Counted from the first letter of the stretch, positions 26,553 to 36,212 are shown. The stretch is 62,160 nucleotides of DNA from CAWHOW01 sp050013795 (GCA_050013795.1 JBEKEO010000007.1:1-62160); one strand, 5' to 3'. The notes: generated by a model from the sequence alone, not told the origin. Program-made: numbers and translations.

Positions 26553-27346
26553 TGAAAAGAATTCTCATCATATTAGTTTGGATTATTCTTATTGCAGGTT
26601 TATCAACATTGCTTGGATTCGCATATCAAGAGCACCAGTCTGAGATTTGCAACAAGTCAGATATTTTCATAAAATATAATAGTGATGATTATTTCATTAC
26701 AAATGAAGATATAGAATCATTCCTTGCTCAAAAAGGATTTAAAATAAAAGGAGCTCCTTTATACGACATTAGTGCCGGAGAATTAGAAGCAGCCCTTTTA
26801 ACCATTCCATATATAAAAAAGTCTGATGTGTTTGTTTCCATTTTAGGCGATGTTCAAATTAATATTGTGCAAAGAAAGCCAATCGTCAAGGTTATTAGTA
26901 AATACGGTCAATCATTTTATATTGATAATGAAGGAAAGATGCTGCCAACAAGCGATAAATACACAGCAAGGTTGATAGTGGCAAACGGGTATATTAAAGA
27001 TTTCTACAACCCTTTTATGAAGCTGGATGTTTCTGATTCGACCGGCGCAGATACTGTCACAATGAAAACAAGCATTTATAAAATATACAGGCTAGCACAG
27101 TTTATATCGAAAGATAATTTCTGGAAAGCAATGGTGGAGGAAATTTTCATTAATAGCAGGGGAGATATTGAGCTGTTTACAAAAATCGGTAACCAGACTG
27201 TAATTTTCGGAGGCATTGATAATATAGAAGAGAAATTTTACAATCTTCTTGTCTTTTATAAACAATGTCTTAATAAAATAGGCTGGGAAAAATACAAATC
27301 AATTAATTTAAAATATAAAAATCAGGTAGTTTGTTCAAAAATTTAA
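26549..27346 (+). CDS. ftsQ: Cell division protein FtsQ
   Basis: FtsQ is a bitopic divisome scaffold. The 265-residue protein has one N-terminal membrane helix at about residues 4-25 and then a POTRA-like domain ('NEDIESFLAQKGFKIKGAPLYDISAGELEAALLTIPYIKKSDVFVSILGDVQINIVQRKPIVKV', key parts EAALLTIPYIKKSDV and QRKPIVKV). The extracytoplasmic beta domain follows with 'YIDNEGKMLP'. It is translation-coupled to murC and lies 10 bases before ftsA. Confidence 0.93.
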   Translation: MMKRILIILVWIILIAGLSTLLGFAYQEHQSEICNKSDIFIKYNSDDYFITNEDIESFLAQKGFKIKGAPLYDISAGELEAALLTIPYIKKSDVFVSILGDVQINIVQRKPIVKVISKYGQSFYIDNEGKMLPTSDKYTARLIVANGYIKDFYNPFMKLDVSDSTGADTVTMKTSIYKIYRLAQFISKDNFWKAMVEEIFINSRGDIELFTKIGNQTVIFGGIDNIEEKFYNLLVFYKQCLNKIGWEKYKSINLKYKNQVVCSKI

Positions 27347-27356
27347 TCTCACACTT

Positions 27357-28655
27357 ATGGAATCATCAGAAATAGTTGTCGGTCTTGACATCGGCACAAC
27401 AAAAATTGCAGCCATAGTAGGTCGCAGGAACGAACATGGGAAAGTTGAAATCCTTGGCATCGGGAAATCTGAATCTATTGGCGTAACGCGTGGAGTGGTT
27501 GCGAATATTGAAAAAACAGTTCAATCTATCAAGGCTGCTGTTGAAGAAGCGGAACAAAAATCAGGAGTTAATATTTGTGTTATAAATGTTGGCATTGCAG
27601 GGCAGCATATTAAAAGCATACAGCATCGCGGCAATATTATGCGCAATTCTCTTGAAGATGAAATCAAGCAAGAGGATATTGATGTGCTGGTTGAAAACAT
27701 GTACAAACTGGTAATGCAGCCGGGAGAAGAAATAATCCATGTAATCCCTCAGGAATATATAGTGGACAAAGAACCCGGAATTAAGGATCCTGTTGGAATG
27801 TCGGGTATCTGCCTTGAAGCTAATTTTCATATTATCACAGGACAAGTAGCTGCAGCAAAAAATATTCATAAATGTGTAAGCAAAGCAGGACTTGAAGTAG
27901 CTGAACTTATATTAGAACCGCTTGCTTCCTCTGATGCAGTGCTGAGCGACGAAGAAAAAGAAGCCGGTGTAGTCCTGGTAGATATCGGAGGTGGAACAAC
28001 TGATATAGCAATTTTCCAGGATGGTATTATTCGCCATACAGCAGTAATTCCATTTGGCGGAAATGTTATAACCGAAGATATAAAAGAGGGATGTACCATT
28101 ATTCGTAGTCAGGCTGAAGCATTAAAAATAAAATTCGGCTCTGCACTTGCAAGTGAAAATAAAGACGAAGAGATTGTTTCTATACCTGGTTTAAGAGGAA
28201 GAGATCCGAAAGAAATATCATTGAAAAATCTTGCAAGCATTATTCAGGCCAGAGCTGAAGAGATTATTGAGCATATTTATTATGAAATAAAAAATTCAGG
28301 ATATGAAAAGAAGCTTATAGCAGGTATTGTGCTGACAGGTGGCGGCGCACAATTGAAACATATTGCTCAATTAACAGAATTCATTACCGGGATGGATACG
28401 AGAATAGGTTATCCGAACGAGCATCTTGCAAAAAATGTTTCTGAAGAAATTGCAAGCCCTATGTATGCTACCGGGGTTGGCTTAGTGATCAAAGGATTCG
28501 AACGCCTGGAAAAGCTTGAAAACAAAGATAAACAAACTGAAAAAGTAAAAGAAAAGAATACTGTTCAAACGCATTCAAAGAAAACAAAAGGAAGTTTCTT
28601 TGATAAAATATTTGCAAAAGGAAAAGAATTTTTTGAAGATGGAGGGAACAATTAA
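27357..28655 (+). CDS. ftsA: Cell division protein FtsA
   Basis: FtsA is an actin-like ATPase that ties FtsZ filaments to the membrane. The 432-residue protein contains 'VGLDIGTTKIAAIVG' (phosphate 1), 'VLVDIGGGTTDIAIF' (phosphate 2) and 'GIVLTGGGAQLKHI' (adenosine). The SHS2 1C domain lies between residues about 85 and 165. The C-terminus, after a Lys-rich linker, ends in an amphipathic stretch SFFDKIFAKGKEFFED, the membrane-targeting helix. Confidence 0.97.
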   Translation: MESSEIVVGLDIGTTKIAAIVGRRNEHGKVEILGIGKSESIGVTRGVVANIEKTVQSIKAAVEEAEQKSGVNICVINVGIAGQHIKSIQHRGNIMRNSLEDEIKQEDIDVLVENMYKLVMQPGEEIIHVIPQEYIVDKEPGIKDPVGMSGICLEANFHIITGQVAAAKNIHKCVSKAGLEVAELILEPLASSDAVLSDEEKEAGVVLVDIGGGTTDIAIFQDGIIRHTAVIPFGGNVITEDIKEGCTIIRSQAEALKIKFGSALASENKDEEIVSIPGLRGRDPKEISLKNLASIIQARAEEIIEHIYYEIKNSGYEKKLIAGIVLTGGGAQLKHIAQLTEFITGMDTRIGYPNEHLAKNVSEEIASPMYATGVGLVIKGFERLEKLENKDKQTEKVKEKNTVQTHSKKTKGSFFDKIFAKGKEFFEDGGNN

Positions 28656-28667
28656 CTGATCGAAAAA

Positions 28668-28699
28668 TATTAACATTTTGAACATTTTTCATGTTAATA
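28668..28699. promoter_or_regulatory. Inverted repeat upstream of ftsZ
   Basis: Perfect 9-base arms TATTAACAT and ATGTTAATA flank a 14-base loop in the gap between ftsA and ftsZ. There is no T-run after it on the plus strand, so an operator or mRNA hairpin is more likely than a terminator. A near-consensus -7 box (TACTTTTA type) follows about 30 bases before ftsZ. Confidence 0.4.
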
Positions 28700-28765
28700 A
28701 ATTATTAAATGCAGCAAGTCTAGTCACTATTCTATTATATACTTTTATCAAACTGAAATAATCCC

Positions 28766-30370
28766 ATGACAGAAATGTTACAATTCGAATTACCAAAAGG
28801 CCAATCCTCAATTATTAAAGTTATTGGAGTTGGCGGTGGAGGCAGCAATGCTGTCAACCATATGTTCAAACAGGGCATAGAAGGCGTTGATTTCATCGTT
28901 TGCAATACAGATTCGCAAGCGCTTGACAACAGTCCTGTGACAGTCAAAGTTCAAATTGGTGCCAGTTTGACTGAAGGGCGAGGCGCCGGTTCTATCCCTT
29001 CTGTCGGCAAAAATGCTGCCATCGAAAACATTGATCAGTTGAAATCACATCTTGAAAAAAACACCAAGATGTTGTTCATCACTGCCGGAATGGGTGGTGG
29101 TACCGGTACGGGTGCAGCTCCTGTAATTGCGGCCACTGCTAAAGAAATGGGAATACTTACCGTTGCAATTGTTACCATTCCTTTTGCATTTGAAGGAAGA
29201 AAAAGAAAGTTGCAGGCAGAAGAAGGTATCAAAGAATTAAGGAAAAATGTTGATACCTTACTTGTTATATGCAATGATAAATTAAGGGAACTTCACGGAA
29301 ATCTTTGTCTTTCCGAAGCATTCAGCAAGGCTGACAATATCCTTACCACTGCAGCAAAAGGCATTGCTGAAATTATTACTGTTCCCGGTTACATCAATGT
29401 TGATTTTGAAGATGTAAAGACCGTTATGAAAAACAGCGGTGTCGCTATTATGGGTTCAGGCTTTGCCGAAGGCGAAAACAGGGCAATCAAGGCTGTTGAA
29501 ATGGCATTAAATTCACCATTGCTGAATGATAACCAGATAAAAGGTGCAAGTAATATTTTACTTTATATCGCTTCGGGACAGGAAGAAATTAAAATGGATG
29601 AGGTCTCTGAAATCACCGAATATATTCAGAAAGAATCCGGCTCTACGGCTGAGATCATTTGGGGTAATGGCACTGACGAATCTCTGGGCAACCAGATAGG
29701 CGTTACATTAATTGCCACCGGTTTCGATTCTTCAGGAAACTTTGATTATGCTCCTGTAATGGTTAACACTAAACAAAAGGAAAAAGTAATACATCCTTTG
29801 GTAAATGAACTAAAAGAAGAGAAAAAAGAAACTGTGGCTGAACCAGTGAACACTGTTAAATCAGAAATTGAAGACTTAAATGATTTTACAATTACAACCA
29901 AGACCCCTGAAATGCCGGAGGTGAAAGAAGTAAAAAAGGAAGAGCCGAAAAAAGAATATACTATTTTCACCCTTGATGATGAGCTTGCAGCGGTTGTTAA
30001 AACACCGGAAGCCCAACCTGAGTTTGAAGAAAATAAAGCCAATGAACCTTTTCTGATTACTAATGCAGAAAAACAAGCTGAAACAAAACCTCTTCCAAAG
30101 GAAGAAACACTTTTCGATATAAATCCGGAAGTGCAGAGAAAAAGCCAGGAGCGCATAAAAAAGCTTAAGGACCTCAGCATGAAGATAAAGACAGCACAGG
30201 GAGTTAAAGACCTTGAAAACGAGCCTGCATACCTCAGAAGGAATGTTACTTTATCAAATGTAACTCCCTCTTCCGAATCGCATGTTTCGCGCTATTCCCT
30301 GTCGGAAGATGAAGATAAGAAAACCGAACTGAAACAAAACAATTCGTATCTGCACGATAACGTTGATTAA
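28766..30370 (+). CDS. ftsZ: Cell division protein FtsZ
   Basis: FtsZ is the tubulin-like GTPase that forms the division ring. The 534 residues include 'IGVGGGGSNAVNHM', the tubulin signature GGGTGTGAAP at 110-119, and 'NVDFEDVKTVMKNSG' in the T7 loop region. The GTPase core ends near residue 330. A long charged linker (about 160 residues, rich in Lys and Glu) leads to 'PAYLRRNV', a C-terminal motif of Bacteroidota FtsZ. It closes the dcw cluster. The next gene, yqeY-like, is 18 bases away. Confidence 0.98.
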   Translation: MTEMLQFELPKGQSSIIKVIGVGGGGSNAVNHMFKQGIEGVDFIVCNTDSQALDNSPVTVKVQIGASLTEGRGAGSIPSVGKNAAIENIDQLKSHLEKNTKMLFITAGMGGGTGTGAAPVIAATAKEMGILTVAIVTIPFAFEGRKRKLQAEEGIKELRKNVDTLLVICNDKLRELHGNLCLSEAFSKADNILTTAAKGIAEIITVPGYINVDFEDVKTVMKNSGVAIMGSGFAEGENRAIKAVEMALNSPLLNDNQIKGASNILLYIASGQEEIKMDEVSEITEYIQKESGSTAEIIWGNGTDESLGNQIGVTLIATGFDSSGNFDYAPVMVNTKQKEKVIHPLVNELKEEKKETVAEPVNTVKSEIEDLNDFTITTKTPEMPEVKEVKKEEPKKEYTIFTLDDELAAVVKTPEAQPEFEENKANEPFLITNAEKQAETKPLPKEETLFDINPEVQRKSQERIKKLKDLSMKIKTAQGVKDLENEPAYLRRNVTLSNVTPSSESHVSRYSLSEDEDKKTELKQNNSYLHDNVD

Positions 30371-30388
30371 TTTATCATTTATTTTATT

Positions 30389-30832
30389 ATGAGTTTAGTT
30401 GATAAGATAAATGCCGACATTAAAACAGCCATGCTGGCAAAGGAAGCCCAGCGGCTGGAAGCATTGCGCGCCATTAAAGCCGAATTGCTGCTTGCCAATA
30501 CTTCGGGACAGGCTGTTACAGAAGACACTGAAATAAAAATTCTTCAGAAGCTGATAAAACAGCGGAAAGAAGCGGCTGAAATATTTGCAGCGAACAAGCG
30601 CGAGGATCTAGCTGCCCACGACCTTTTCCAGGCTGAAGTAACTCAGGAATATCTTCCCAAGCAAATGAGCGAAGATGAACTTATTGCTTTACTAAAAAAC
30701 ATTATTACCCAGACAGGCGCTGCCGGAATAAAGGACATGGGCAAGGTTATGGGTATGGCTTCAAAGCAACTTGCAGGGAAAGCCGACAATAAAGTAGTTT
30801 CGGAAATTGTAAAGAAATTACTTGGTGCTTAA
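30389..30832 (+). CDS. yqeY: GatB/YqeY domain protein
   Basis: The 147-residue protein matches YqeY, a stand-alone relative of the tail domain of the GatB amidotransferase subunit. Features are 'LRAIKAELLLANTSGQAVTEDTEIKILQKLIKQRKEAAEIF' (parts: LQKLIKQRKEAAE) and 'YLPKQMSEDELIALLKNII', ending 'GKVMGMASKQLAGKADNKVVSEIVKKLL'-like. A role in tRNA-dependent amidation is assumed from homology but not shown. It sits directly behind ftsZ and is closed by a strong terminator. Confidence 0.9.
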   Translation: MSLVDKINADIKTAMLAKEAQRLEALRAIKAELLLANTSGQAVTEDTEIKILQKLIKQRKEAAEIFAANKREDLAAHDLFQAEVTQEYLPKQMSEDELIALLKNIITQTGAAGIKDMGKVMGMASKQLAGKADNKVVSEIVKKLLGA

Positions 30833-30852
30833 TTGATTTTTTGTGCTTGTTC

Positions 30853-30880
30853 AACCGGCTTGTTATAAGCCGGTTTTTTA
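30853..30880 (+). terminator. Rho-independent terminator after ftsZ-yqeY
   Basis: A perfect 9-base stem AACCGGCTT / AAGCCGGTT with loop GTTAT is followed by a T-run. It ends the dcw/ftsZ/yqeY transcript. Confidence 0.85.
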
Positions 30881-30994
30881 TTCTTTCATAAACTTCCTCT
30901 CGTTTAATCTATTTTAGGTTTTAATTCTCTCTTATTATTCTTTTTTATTTAATTTTATAAGCTTCTTATTTCAAAAACTTCGAACTAATATTAC

Positions 30995-32038
30995 ATGAGG
31001 GTTAACGGGAAAGATTACCGCACTGTATGGATGGAAGGCAGCGATGTTTATCTTATTGAGCAAAACCTGCTTCCTTTTGAATTCAGGATATATGAAGCCA
31101 AGACTTATAAAGACAGCTGTGATGCCATAAAGACCATGCTGGTTCGCGGAGCGGGTGCAATAGGCGCTGCGGCGGGATTTGCCATGGCACAGGCTGCAAT
31201 GGAAGCGGGAAATGATTTTACCGATTTTATCACCCTTGCAAAGAAAGAAATAGAAGATACCCGTCCTACCGCGCAAAACTTGTTTTATGCCGTGAACAGG
31301 GTATATCAGGCTGCCCTTATTTCAAAGGAAGATGCCATAAAAGAAGCACAGAAGATTGCCGATGAAGATGCTTCTTCCAGCAGGAAGATAGGAGAATATG
31401 GGAATGCATTAATAAAAGACGGGATGCACATACTTACCCACTGTAATGCCGGATGGCTTGCCTTTGTGGATTATGGCACTGCCCTCTCCCCTGTTTATAC
31501 CGCACATCGTTCGGGCAAGAATGTTTTTGTATATGTGGATGAAACCCGCCCCAGGAGTCAGGGTGCAAGGCTTACAGCATGGGAGCTGAAGAACGAAAAT
31601 GTTCCTCATAGCATAGTCCCTGATAATGCAGGGGCTTACCTCATGTCGAAAGGTGATGTGAGCATGGTGATAGTGGGCGCAGACAGGATTGCTGCCAACG
31701 GAGATGTTGCCAATAAGATAGGCACTTTTGAGAAAGCCATCATAGCAAAGGAATTCAATGTGCCTTTCTATGTGGCAGCCCCTTCATCAACTATCGACAT
31801 GAATTGTCCTTCCGGAAAGAACATCCCGATTGAGCAAAGAAACATGAATGAAGTTTTGTACCAGACAGGCGTGGATAAGGAGAATAATCTTCATGAAGTG
31901 CTGGTGTGTTCTCCCGGTTCTGAAGCTATTAATCCTGCATTCGATGTAACCCCGGCAAAATATATTACCGGAATAATTACTGAGAAAGGGATCATTAAGG
32001 CTGATGAAAAATCTATTTTCAATTTAATGAAAAACTAA
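30995..32038 (+). CDS. mtnA: Methylthioribose-1-phosphate isomerase
   Basis: MtnA turns 5-methylthioribose 1-phosphate into the ribulose form during recycling of the methylthioadenosine left by polyamine and other SAM reactions. The 347-residue protein has 'MLVRGAGAIGAAAGFAMAQAA' (parts VRGAGAIGAAAG), 'ILTHCNAGWLAF' with the catalytic Cys, 'VDETRPRSQGARLTAWEL' and 'IVGADRIAANGDVANKIGT' with the catalytic Asp. It belongs to the eIF2B-alpha fold. The next gene, a class II aldolase, starts 3 bases later, so the two form an operon. Confidence 0.93.
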   Translation: MRVNGKDYRTVWMEGSDVYLIEQNLLPFEFRIYEAKTYKDSCDAIKTMLVRGAGAIGAAAGFAMAQAAMEAGNDFTDFITLAKKEIEDTRPTAQNLFYAVNRVYQAALISKEDAIKEAQKIADEDASSSRKIGEYGNALIKDGMHILTHCNAGWLAFVDYGTALSPVYTAHRSGKNVFVYVDETRPRSQGARLTAWELKNENVPHSIVPDNAGAYLMSKGDVSMVIVGADRIAANGDVANKIGTFEKAIIAKEFNVPFYVAAPSSTIDMNCPSGKNIPIEQRNMNEVLYQTGVDKENNLHEVLVCSPGSEAINPAFDVTPAKYITGIITEKGIIKADEKSIFNLMKN

Positions 32039-32041
32039 CCA

Positions 32042-32641
32042 ATGGCCGAGGAATACGGTGGTGTAAAATTCAGGTCTGTTGTAAAGGACGCGCCTCCTCC
32101 TTATGACAAAAGACTGAATGAACTGCGCCAGTGGTGCAAAGTATTTCACGAAAGGAACCTTACTCCGCCTTATCCCGGGGGTTCTTATGGCAATCTTAGT
32201 TTCAGGATAAAACCCGGCGATAATAGTTTTATCATTACAGGCACCAGTATAGGACTTAAAGATGCCCTTGATGACAGCAGCTTTGTGAAGGTTACTTCCT
32301 GTGACCTTGAAAAGAAGATAGTGTATGCCGAAGGAAAAAGATGCCCGTCTTCAGAAAGCATGTTACATTATTCTATTTACAATGCAAGGCCTTATGTGCA
32401 GGCAGTTTTTCACGGTCATGCAAAAGAATTCCTTACCAATGCAGTCAACCTCAATTGCCCCGAAACGGCGACTGTTGAACCTTATGGTTCAATTGAACTT
32501 GTTAACAGCGTACTTGCGATATTAGGATACCAGAATTTCTTTATTATAAAGAATCATGGCTTTGTTTCCCTTGGCAATTCAATGAAGGAAACAGGAGAGC
32601 GATGCCTTGAATTATTGAACGGGTATTATAACGCAATCTGA
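32042..32641 (+). CDS. Class II aldolase/adducin-type enzyme, likely methylthio-sugar salvage
   Basis: The 199-residue protein has the class II aldolase core: GNLSFR, 'FIITGTSIG', a substrate loop 'SSESMLHYSIY', the first zinc ligands in FHGHAKE and the third in IIKNHG. The family includes L-fuculose-1-phosphate aldolase, MtnB dehydratase and the methylthioribulose-1-phosphate aldolase (Ald2) of the DHAP shunt. Its place 3 bases behind mtnA points to methylthioribulose 1-phosphate as substrate. Whether it dehydrates (MtnB) or splits (Ald2) cannot be decided by eye. No MtnC/D-type gene follows, which slightly favours the aldolase route. Confidence 0.75.
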   Translation: MAEEYGGVKFRSVVKDAPPPYDKRLNELRQWCKVFHERNLTPPYPGGSYGNLSFRIKPGDNSFIITGTSIGLKDALDDSSFVKVTSCDLEKKIVYAEGKRCPSSESMLHYSIYNARPYVQAVFHGHAKEFLTNAVNLNCPETATVEPYGSIELVNSVLAILGYQNFFIIKNHGFVSLGNSMKETGERCLELLNGYYNAI

Positions 32642-32662
32642 ATTTTTTTCTTTATTATGTAA

Positions 32663-32811
32663 CAGGTCGCCCCAATGGGGCTTTCTTTTAATGAATAAAT
32701 ATTTTCTATAAACAGATCGTCCCTCTGGGACTAAACAATGCAAACTCCGAAGGAGTGAACTGTTTATAGAATCAATTGCAAATGCTATATTAGCCCCATA
32801 GGGGCGACCTG
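32663..32811. repeat. REP-like nested inverted repeat
   Basis: A 149-base element is built of nested arms. The outer 20-base arms, CAGGTCGCCCCAATGGGGCT and its complement at 32792-32811, differ at one position. Inner perfect arms TCTATAAACAG / CTGTTTATAGA lie at 32705-32715 and 32760-32770. Each side also has its own small hairpin: GTCCC-TCT-GGGAC at 32719-32731 and ACTCC-GAA-GGAGT at 32744-32756. It lies between the aldolase gene and the end of secA and resembles the hairpins beside the transposase at 58.6 kb. Confidence 0.75.
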
Positions 32812-32903
32812 AATTAGTAAGTAAAAATGTTAAGAAAAGTTGAATTTTATCTAATTTGGAATAATCTCTCAGGTCAGATTTTTTATCGGGCAGCTATTTC
32901 ACT

Positions 32904-35900
32904 TTATTCGTTCTTCCCGTGGCATTGCTTGTATTTCTTGCCGCTTCCGCAGGGACAAGGATCATTACGTCCCACTTTCTTTTCCACTCTTACAGGTTCA
33001 GCCCTTCGTTGTTCAGGCTCTTTATTAGCCTGTCCGCTATCACTTCCGCCTCCTATATCGCTGCGCCCTGTGCGAAGTTTGCTCATATCGGTCCTTTCAG
33101 GAGCTCTGGCATCTTTTACGTTTTCAGGATCGTTAACCGGAATATTCCCTTTGAAAAGGAAGGAAATAACATCCTTATTCACTTTCTGGATCATTTTCTT
33201 GAAAAGGTCAAACGATTCGAACTTGTATATCAGCAAAGGATCTTTTTGCTCATAGGTGGCATTCTGAACTGATTGTTTCAGGTCATCAAGTTCGCGCAAA
33301 TGCTCTTTCCATTCGTCGTCGATAATAGCCAGAGAAAGGCCTTTTTCAATAGCAAGGATTATTTCTTTTCCTTTGGTTTCGTATGCACGTTTTATATTTG
33401 CCAGCACCTGCAATGTTTTTAACCCATCGGTAACCGGAATGGCAATATTTTCATATTTGTTCAGGTGATTCTCAAAGATATCCTTAATGATAGGGAACAC
33501 CCGCTGACTGGTGAATTCCTGTTTTTCCTTATAGAATTTCCTAACTTGAACATCAATAGCGTTTGTAATTTCCTCGGCATTCATTTCGAAGAATTCTTTC
33601 TCACTTAAGTTTACTTCGGTTGCAAATACACGAAGTATCTCGAGTTTAAACCCTTCAAAATCGCGTTCCTCCTGGAAATCCATAACAATGTTTTCACAAA
33701 CATCGTACATCATGTTTGCCAGGTCAATAGAAAGTCTGTCACCAAATAATGCATTACGGCGCTTTGTATAGATCACATCGCGCTGCTGGTTCATTACATC
33801 ATCATATTCCAGCAGACGTTTACGTATGCCGAAGTTATTCTCCTCAACTTTTTTCTGTGCTCTTTCTATAGCTTTAGTGATCATGGAATGCTGAATCACT
33901 TCTCCTTCTTTAAGTCCGAGCCTATCCATCATGCTTGCAATTCTTTCAGAACCGAACAAACGCATCAGGTCATCTTCAAGCGAAACAAAGAATTGAGAAG
34001 TTCCCGGGTCTCCCTGACGACCGGAACGACCTCTTAACTGCCTGTCAACACGGCGTGATTCATGTCTTTCTGTGCCAATGATGGCTAAACCACCTGCATC
34101 TTTTACACCAGGTCCTAGTTTAATATCTGTACCACGACCTGCCATATTCGTAGCAATAGTTACTGTACCTGCTTTACCTGCTTCAAGAACAATTTCAGCT
34201 TCACGCTGATGTAATTTTGCATTCAATACATTATGCTTGATATTCTTCATCTTAAGCATACGGCTAAGTAATTCGGAAATTTCGACAGAGGTAGTACCAA
34301 CAAGTGCAGGGCGTCCGGCTTTAACAAGCCTGACAATCTCTTCGATTACTGCGTTGTATTTTTCACGTTTGGTTTTATAAACTAAGTCTTGCTCGTCCTT
34401 TCTCACCACCAAGCGATTGGTAGGAATTACCACCACATCCAATTTATAAATATCCCAGAATTCACCGGCTTCTGTTTCTGCAGTACCTGTCATACCGGCA
34501 AGCTTAGTGTACATACGGAAATAATTCTGAAGCGTTATAGTGGCATAAGTTTGTGTTGCTGCCTCAACTTTAACATTTTCCTTTGCTTCAATGGCCTGAT
34601 GCAAACCATCGGAATAACGACGGCCCTCAAGTATACGGCCAGTTTGCTCGTCTACTATCTTTACTTTGTTATCCATGATGACGTACTCTGTATCTTTCTC
34701 AAACAAGGTATAAGCTTTGAGGAGCTGGTTAGCAGAGTGGATGCGGTCAGACTTTAAAGAAAAATCCTGCATAAGCACATTTTTCTTTTCAAGTTTCTCC
34801 TGTGGAGTATGATTCGATTTTTCCAGTTCGGCAATATGCGCACCTACATCGGGTATAATAAAGAATTTGGGATCATCAGTAAAACCAGTTACAAAATCAA
34901 TTCCTTTGTCGGTAAGCTGTATAGTATTATTCTTTTCATCAATAACAAAATAAAGTTCATCATCAACGATATGCATATTCTTTTCATGCTCAGCAAGGTA
35001 GAAGTTCTCTGTTTTCTGCATCAGAACTCGCATTCCCTGCTCACTAAGGAATTTTATCAGTGCTTTATTTTTAGGCAAACCCCTGAATGCCCTGAACAGA
35101 AGCTTACTTCCTTCTTTTTCGTTTTCAGGTTTTGAAGAATCGTTCAAAAGTCTTTTAGATTCGGCAAGTATATTTGTTACAAGGGAGCGTTGTGCATTAT
35201 ATATTTTTTCAATGATAGGCCTCAGGTCCATATATTCCTGCTTATCACCTTTTGGCGTAGGGCCAGAAATAATAAGAGGAGTTCTGGCATCATCGATCAA
35301 TACCGAGTCGACCTCATCGACTATGGCATAATTATGTTTTCGCTGAACAAGTTCTTCGGGACTTCGTGCCATATTATCACGCAGGTAATCAAAGCCGAAT
35401 TCATTATTTGTTCCGTATGTAATGTCAGCAAAATAGGCATTTCGGCGTTCATCTGAATTCGGTTCATGATTGTCGATGCAGTCCACTTTCAATCCATGAA
35501 ATTCAAACAGCATTCCCATCCATTCCGAGTCACGACGGGCAAGGTAATCGTTAACGGTAACAACATGTACACCTTTTCCCGGCAATGCATTCAGGTACAT
35601 AGGCAATGTTGCAACAAGTGTTTTACCTTCACCTGTAGCCATTTCAGATATTTTTCCCTGATGAAGTACAATACCGCCTATCAGCTGCACATCATAATGA
35701 ACCATATCCCAGGTGATCAAATTTCCCCCGGCTATCCAATTGTTTTTATATAAAGCTTTATCTCCTTTGATCTCAATACTGGGGTGATGCGCGGCAAGGT
35801 CACAGTCCATCTGAGTAGCCGTTACCTCTACTATTTCATTTTCTTTGAATCTCTTTGCTGTTTCTTTCATTACTGAAAAAGCTCCGGGAAGAATCTCAAG

Positions 35901-36212
35901 TAAAATCTCTTCTATCTTTTTTGAAATAACTTTTTCTAATTTGTCTATGCTCTGGTATATCTTTTCTTTTTCTTCGTTTTCAATATCAAGGTCATTTTCA
36001 AGCCTGTCGCGGAGCGCTTTAATTTCTTTATCCTCTTCTTCCATAAACAAAGCAATACGGGCTTTAAATTCAATGGTCTTCTGGCGAAGCTCATCATTCG
36101 ACAATTTTGTTATGATTTGATATTCTTCGTGTATCTTATTTACAAGAGGTGTAACGGACTTTATATCCCTGTCGGATTTGCTTCCGAACATTTTTTTCAG
36201 TGTACCTAACAT
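32904..36212 (-). CDS. secA: Preprotein translocase ATPase SecA
   Basis: SecA drives proteins through SecYEG with ATP. At 1102 residues it is long for the family but usual for Bacteroidota, with an insert between the first ATPase lobe and the preprotein domain. Motifs include the Walker A block MATGEGKTLVATLP near residues 190-203, 'NDYLARRDSEWMG', 'YAIVDEVDSVLIDDARTPLIISG', 'ATNMAGRGTDIKLG' and 'RGRSGRQGDPG'. The C-terminus is an intact SEC-C zinc motif, RNDPCPCGSGKKYKQCHG, that binds SecB or phospholipid in other species. A TATTTTTG -7-like box lies on the minus strand 37 bases upstream. Confidence 0.98.
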   Translation of the reverse strand: MLGTLKKMFGSKSDRDIKSVTPLVNKIHEEYQIITKLSNDELRQKTIEFKARIALFMEEEDKEIKALRDRLENDLDIENEEKEKIYQSIDKLEKVISKKIEEILLEILPGAFSVMKETAKRFKENEIVEVTATQMDCDLAAHHPSIEIKGDKALYKNNWIAGGNLITWDMVHYDVQLIGGIVLHQGKISEMATGEGKTLVATLPMYLNALPGKGVHVVTVNDYLARRDSEWMGMLFEFHGLKVDCIDNHEPNSDERRNAYFADITYGTNNEFGFDYLRDNMARSPEELVQRKHNYAIVDEVDSVLIDDARTPLIISGPTPKGDKQEYMDLRPIIEKIYNAQRSLVTNILAESKRLLNDSSKPENEKEGSKLLFRAFRGLPKNKALIKFLSEQGMRVLMQKTENFYLAEHEKNMHIVDDELYFVIDEKNNTIQLTDKGIDFVTGFTDDPKFFIIPDVGAHIAELEKSNHTPQEKLEKKNVLMQDFSLKSDRIHSANQLLKAYTLFEKDTEYVIMDNKVKIVDEQTGRILEGRRYSDGLHQAIEAKENVKVEAATQTYATITLQNYFRMYTKLAGMTGTAETEAGEFWDIYKLDVVVIPTNRLVVRKDEQDLVYKTKREKYNAVIEEIVRLVKAGRPALVGTTSVEISELLSRMLKMKNIKHNVLNAKLHQREAEIVLEAGKAGTVTIATNMAGRGTDIKLGPGVKDAGGLAIIGTERHESRRVDRQLRGRSGRQGDPGTSQFFVSLEDDLMRLFGSERIASMMDRLGLKEGEVIQHSMITKAIERAQKKVEENNFGIRKRLLEYDDVMNQQRDVIYTKRRNALFGDRLSIDLANMMYDVCENIVMDFQEERDFEGFKLEILRVFATEVNLSEKEFFEMNAEEITNAIDVQVRKFYKEKQEFTSQRVFPIIKDIFENHLNKYENIAIPVTDGLKTLQVLANIKRAYETKGKEIILAIEKGLSLAIIDDEWKEHLRELDDLKQSVQNATYEQKDPLLIYKFESFDLFKKMIQKVNKDVISFLFKGNIPVNDPENVKDARAPERTDMSKLRTGRSDIGGGSDSGQANKEPEQRRAEPVRVEKKVGRNDPCPCGSGKKYKQCHGKNE

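Noticed and set aside
28668..28699. Terminator between ftsA and ftsZ
   Set aside because: The inverted repeat has a long loop and no T-run on the plus strand, so I call it a possible regulatory site only.
32827..33272. Long plus-strand frames opposite the end of secA
   Set aside because: They are antisense shadows of the strongly coding secA C-terminus.
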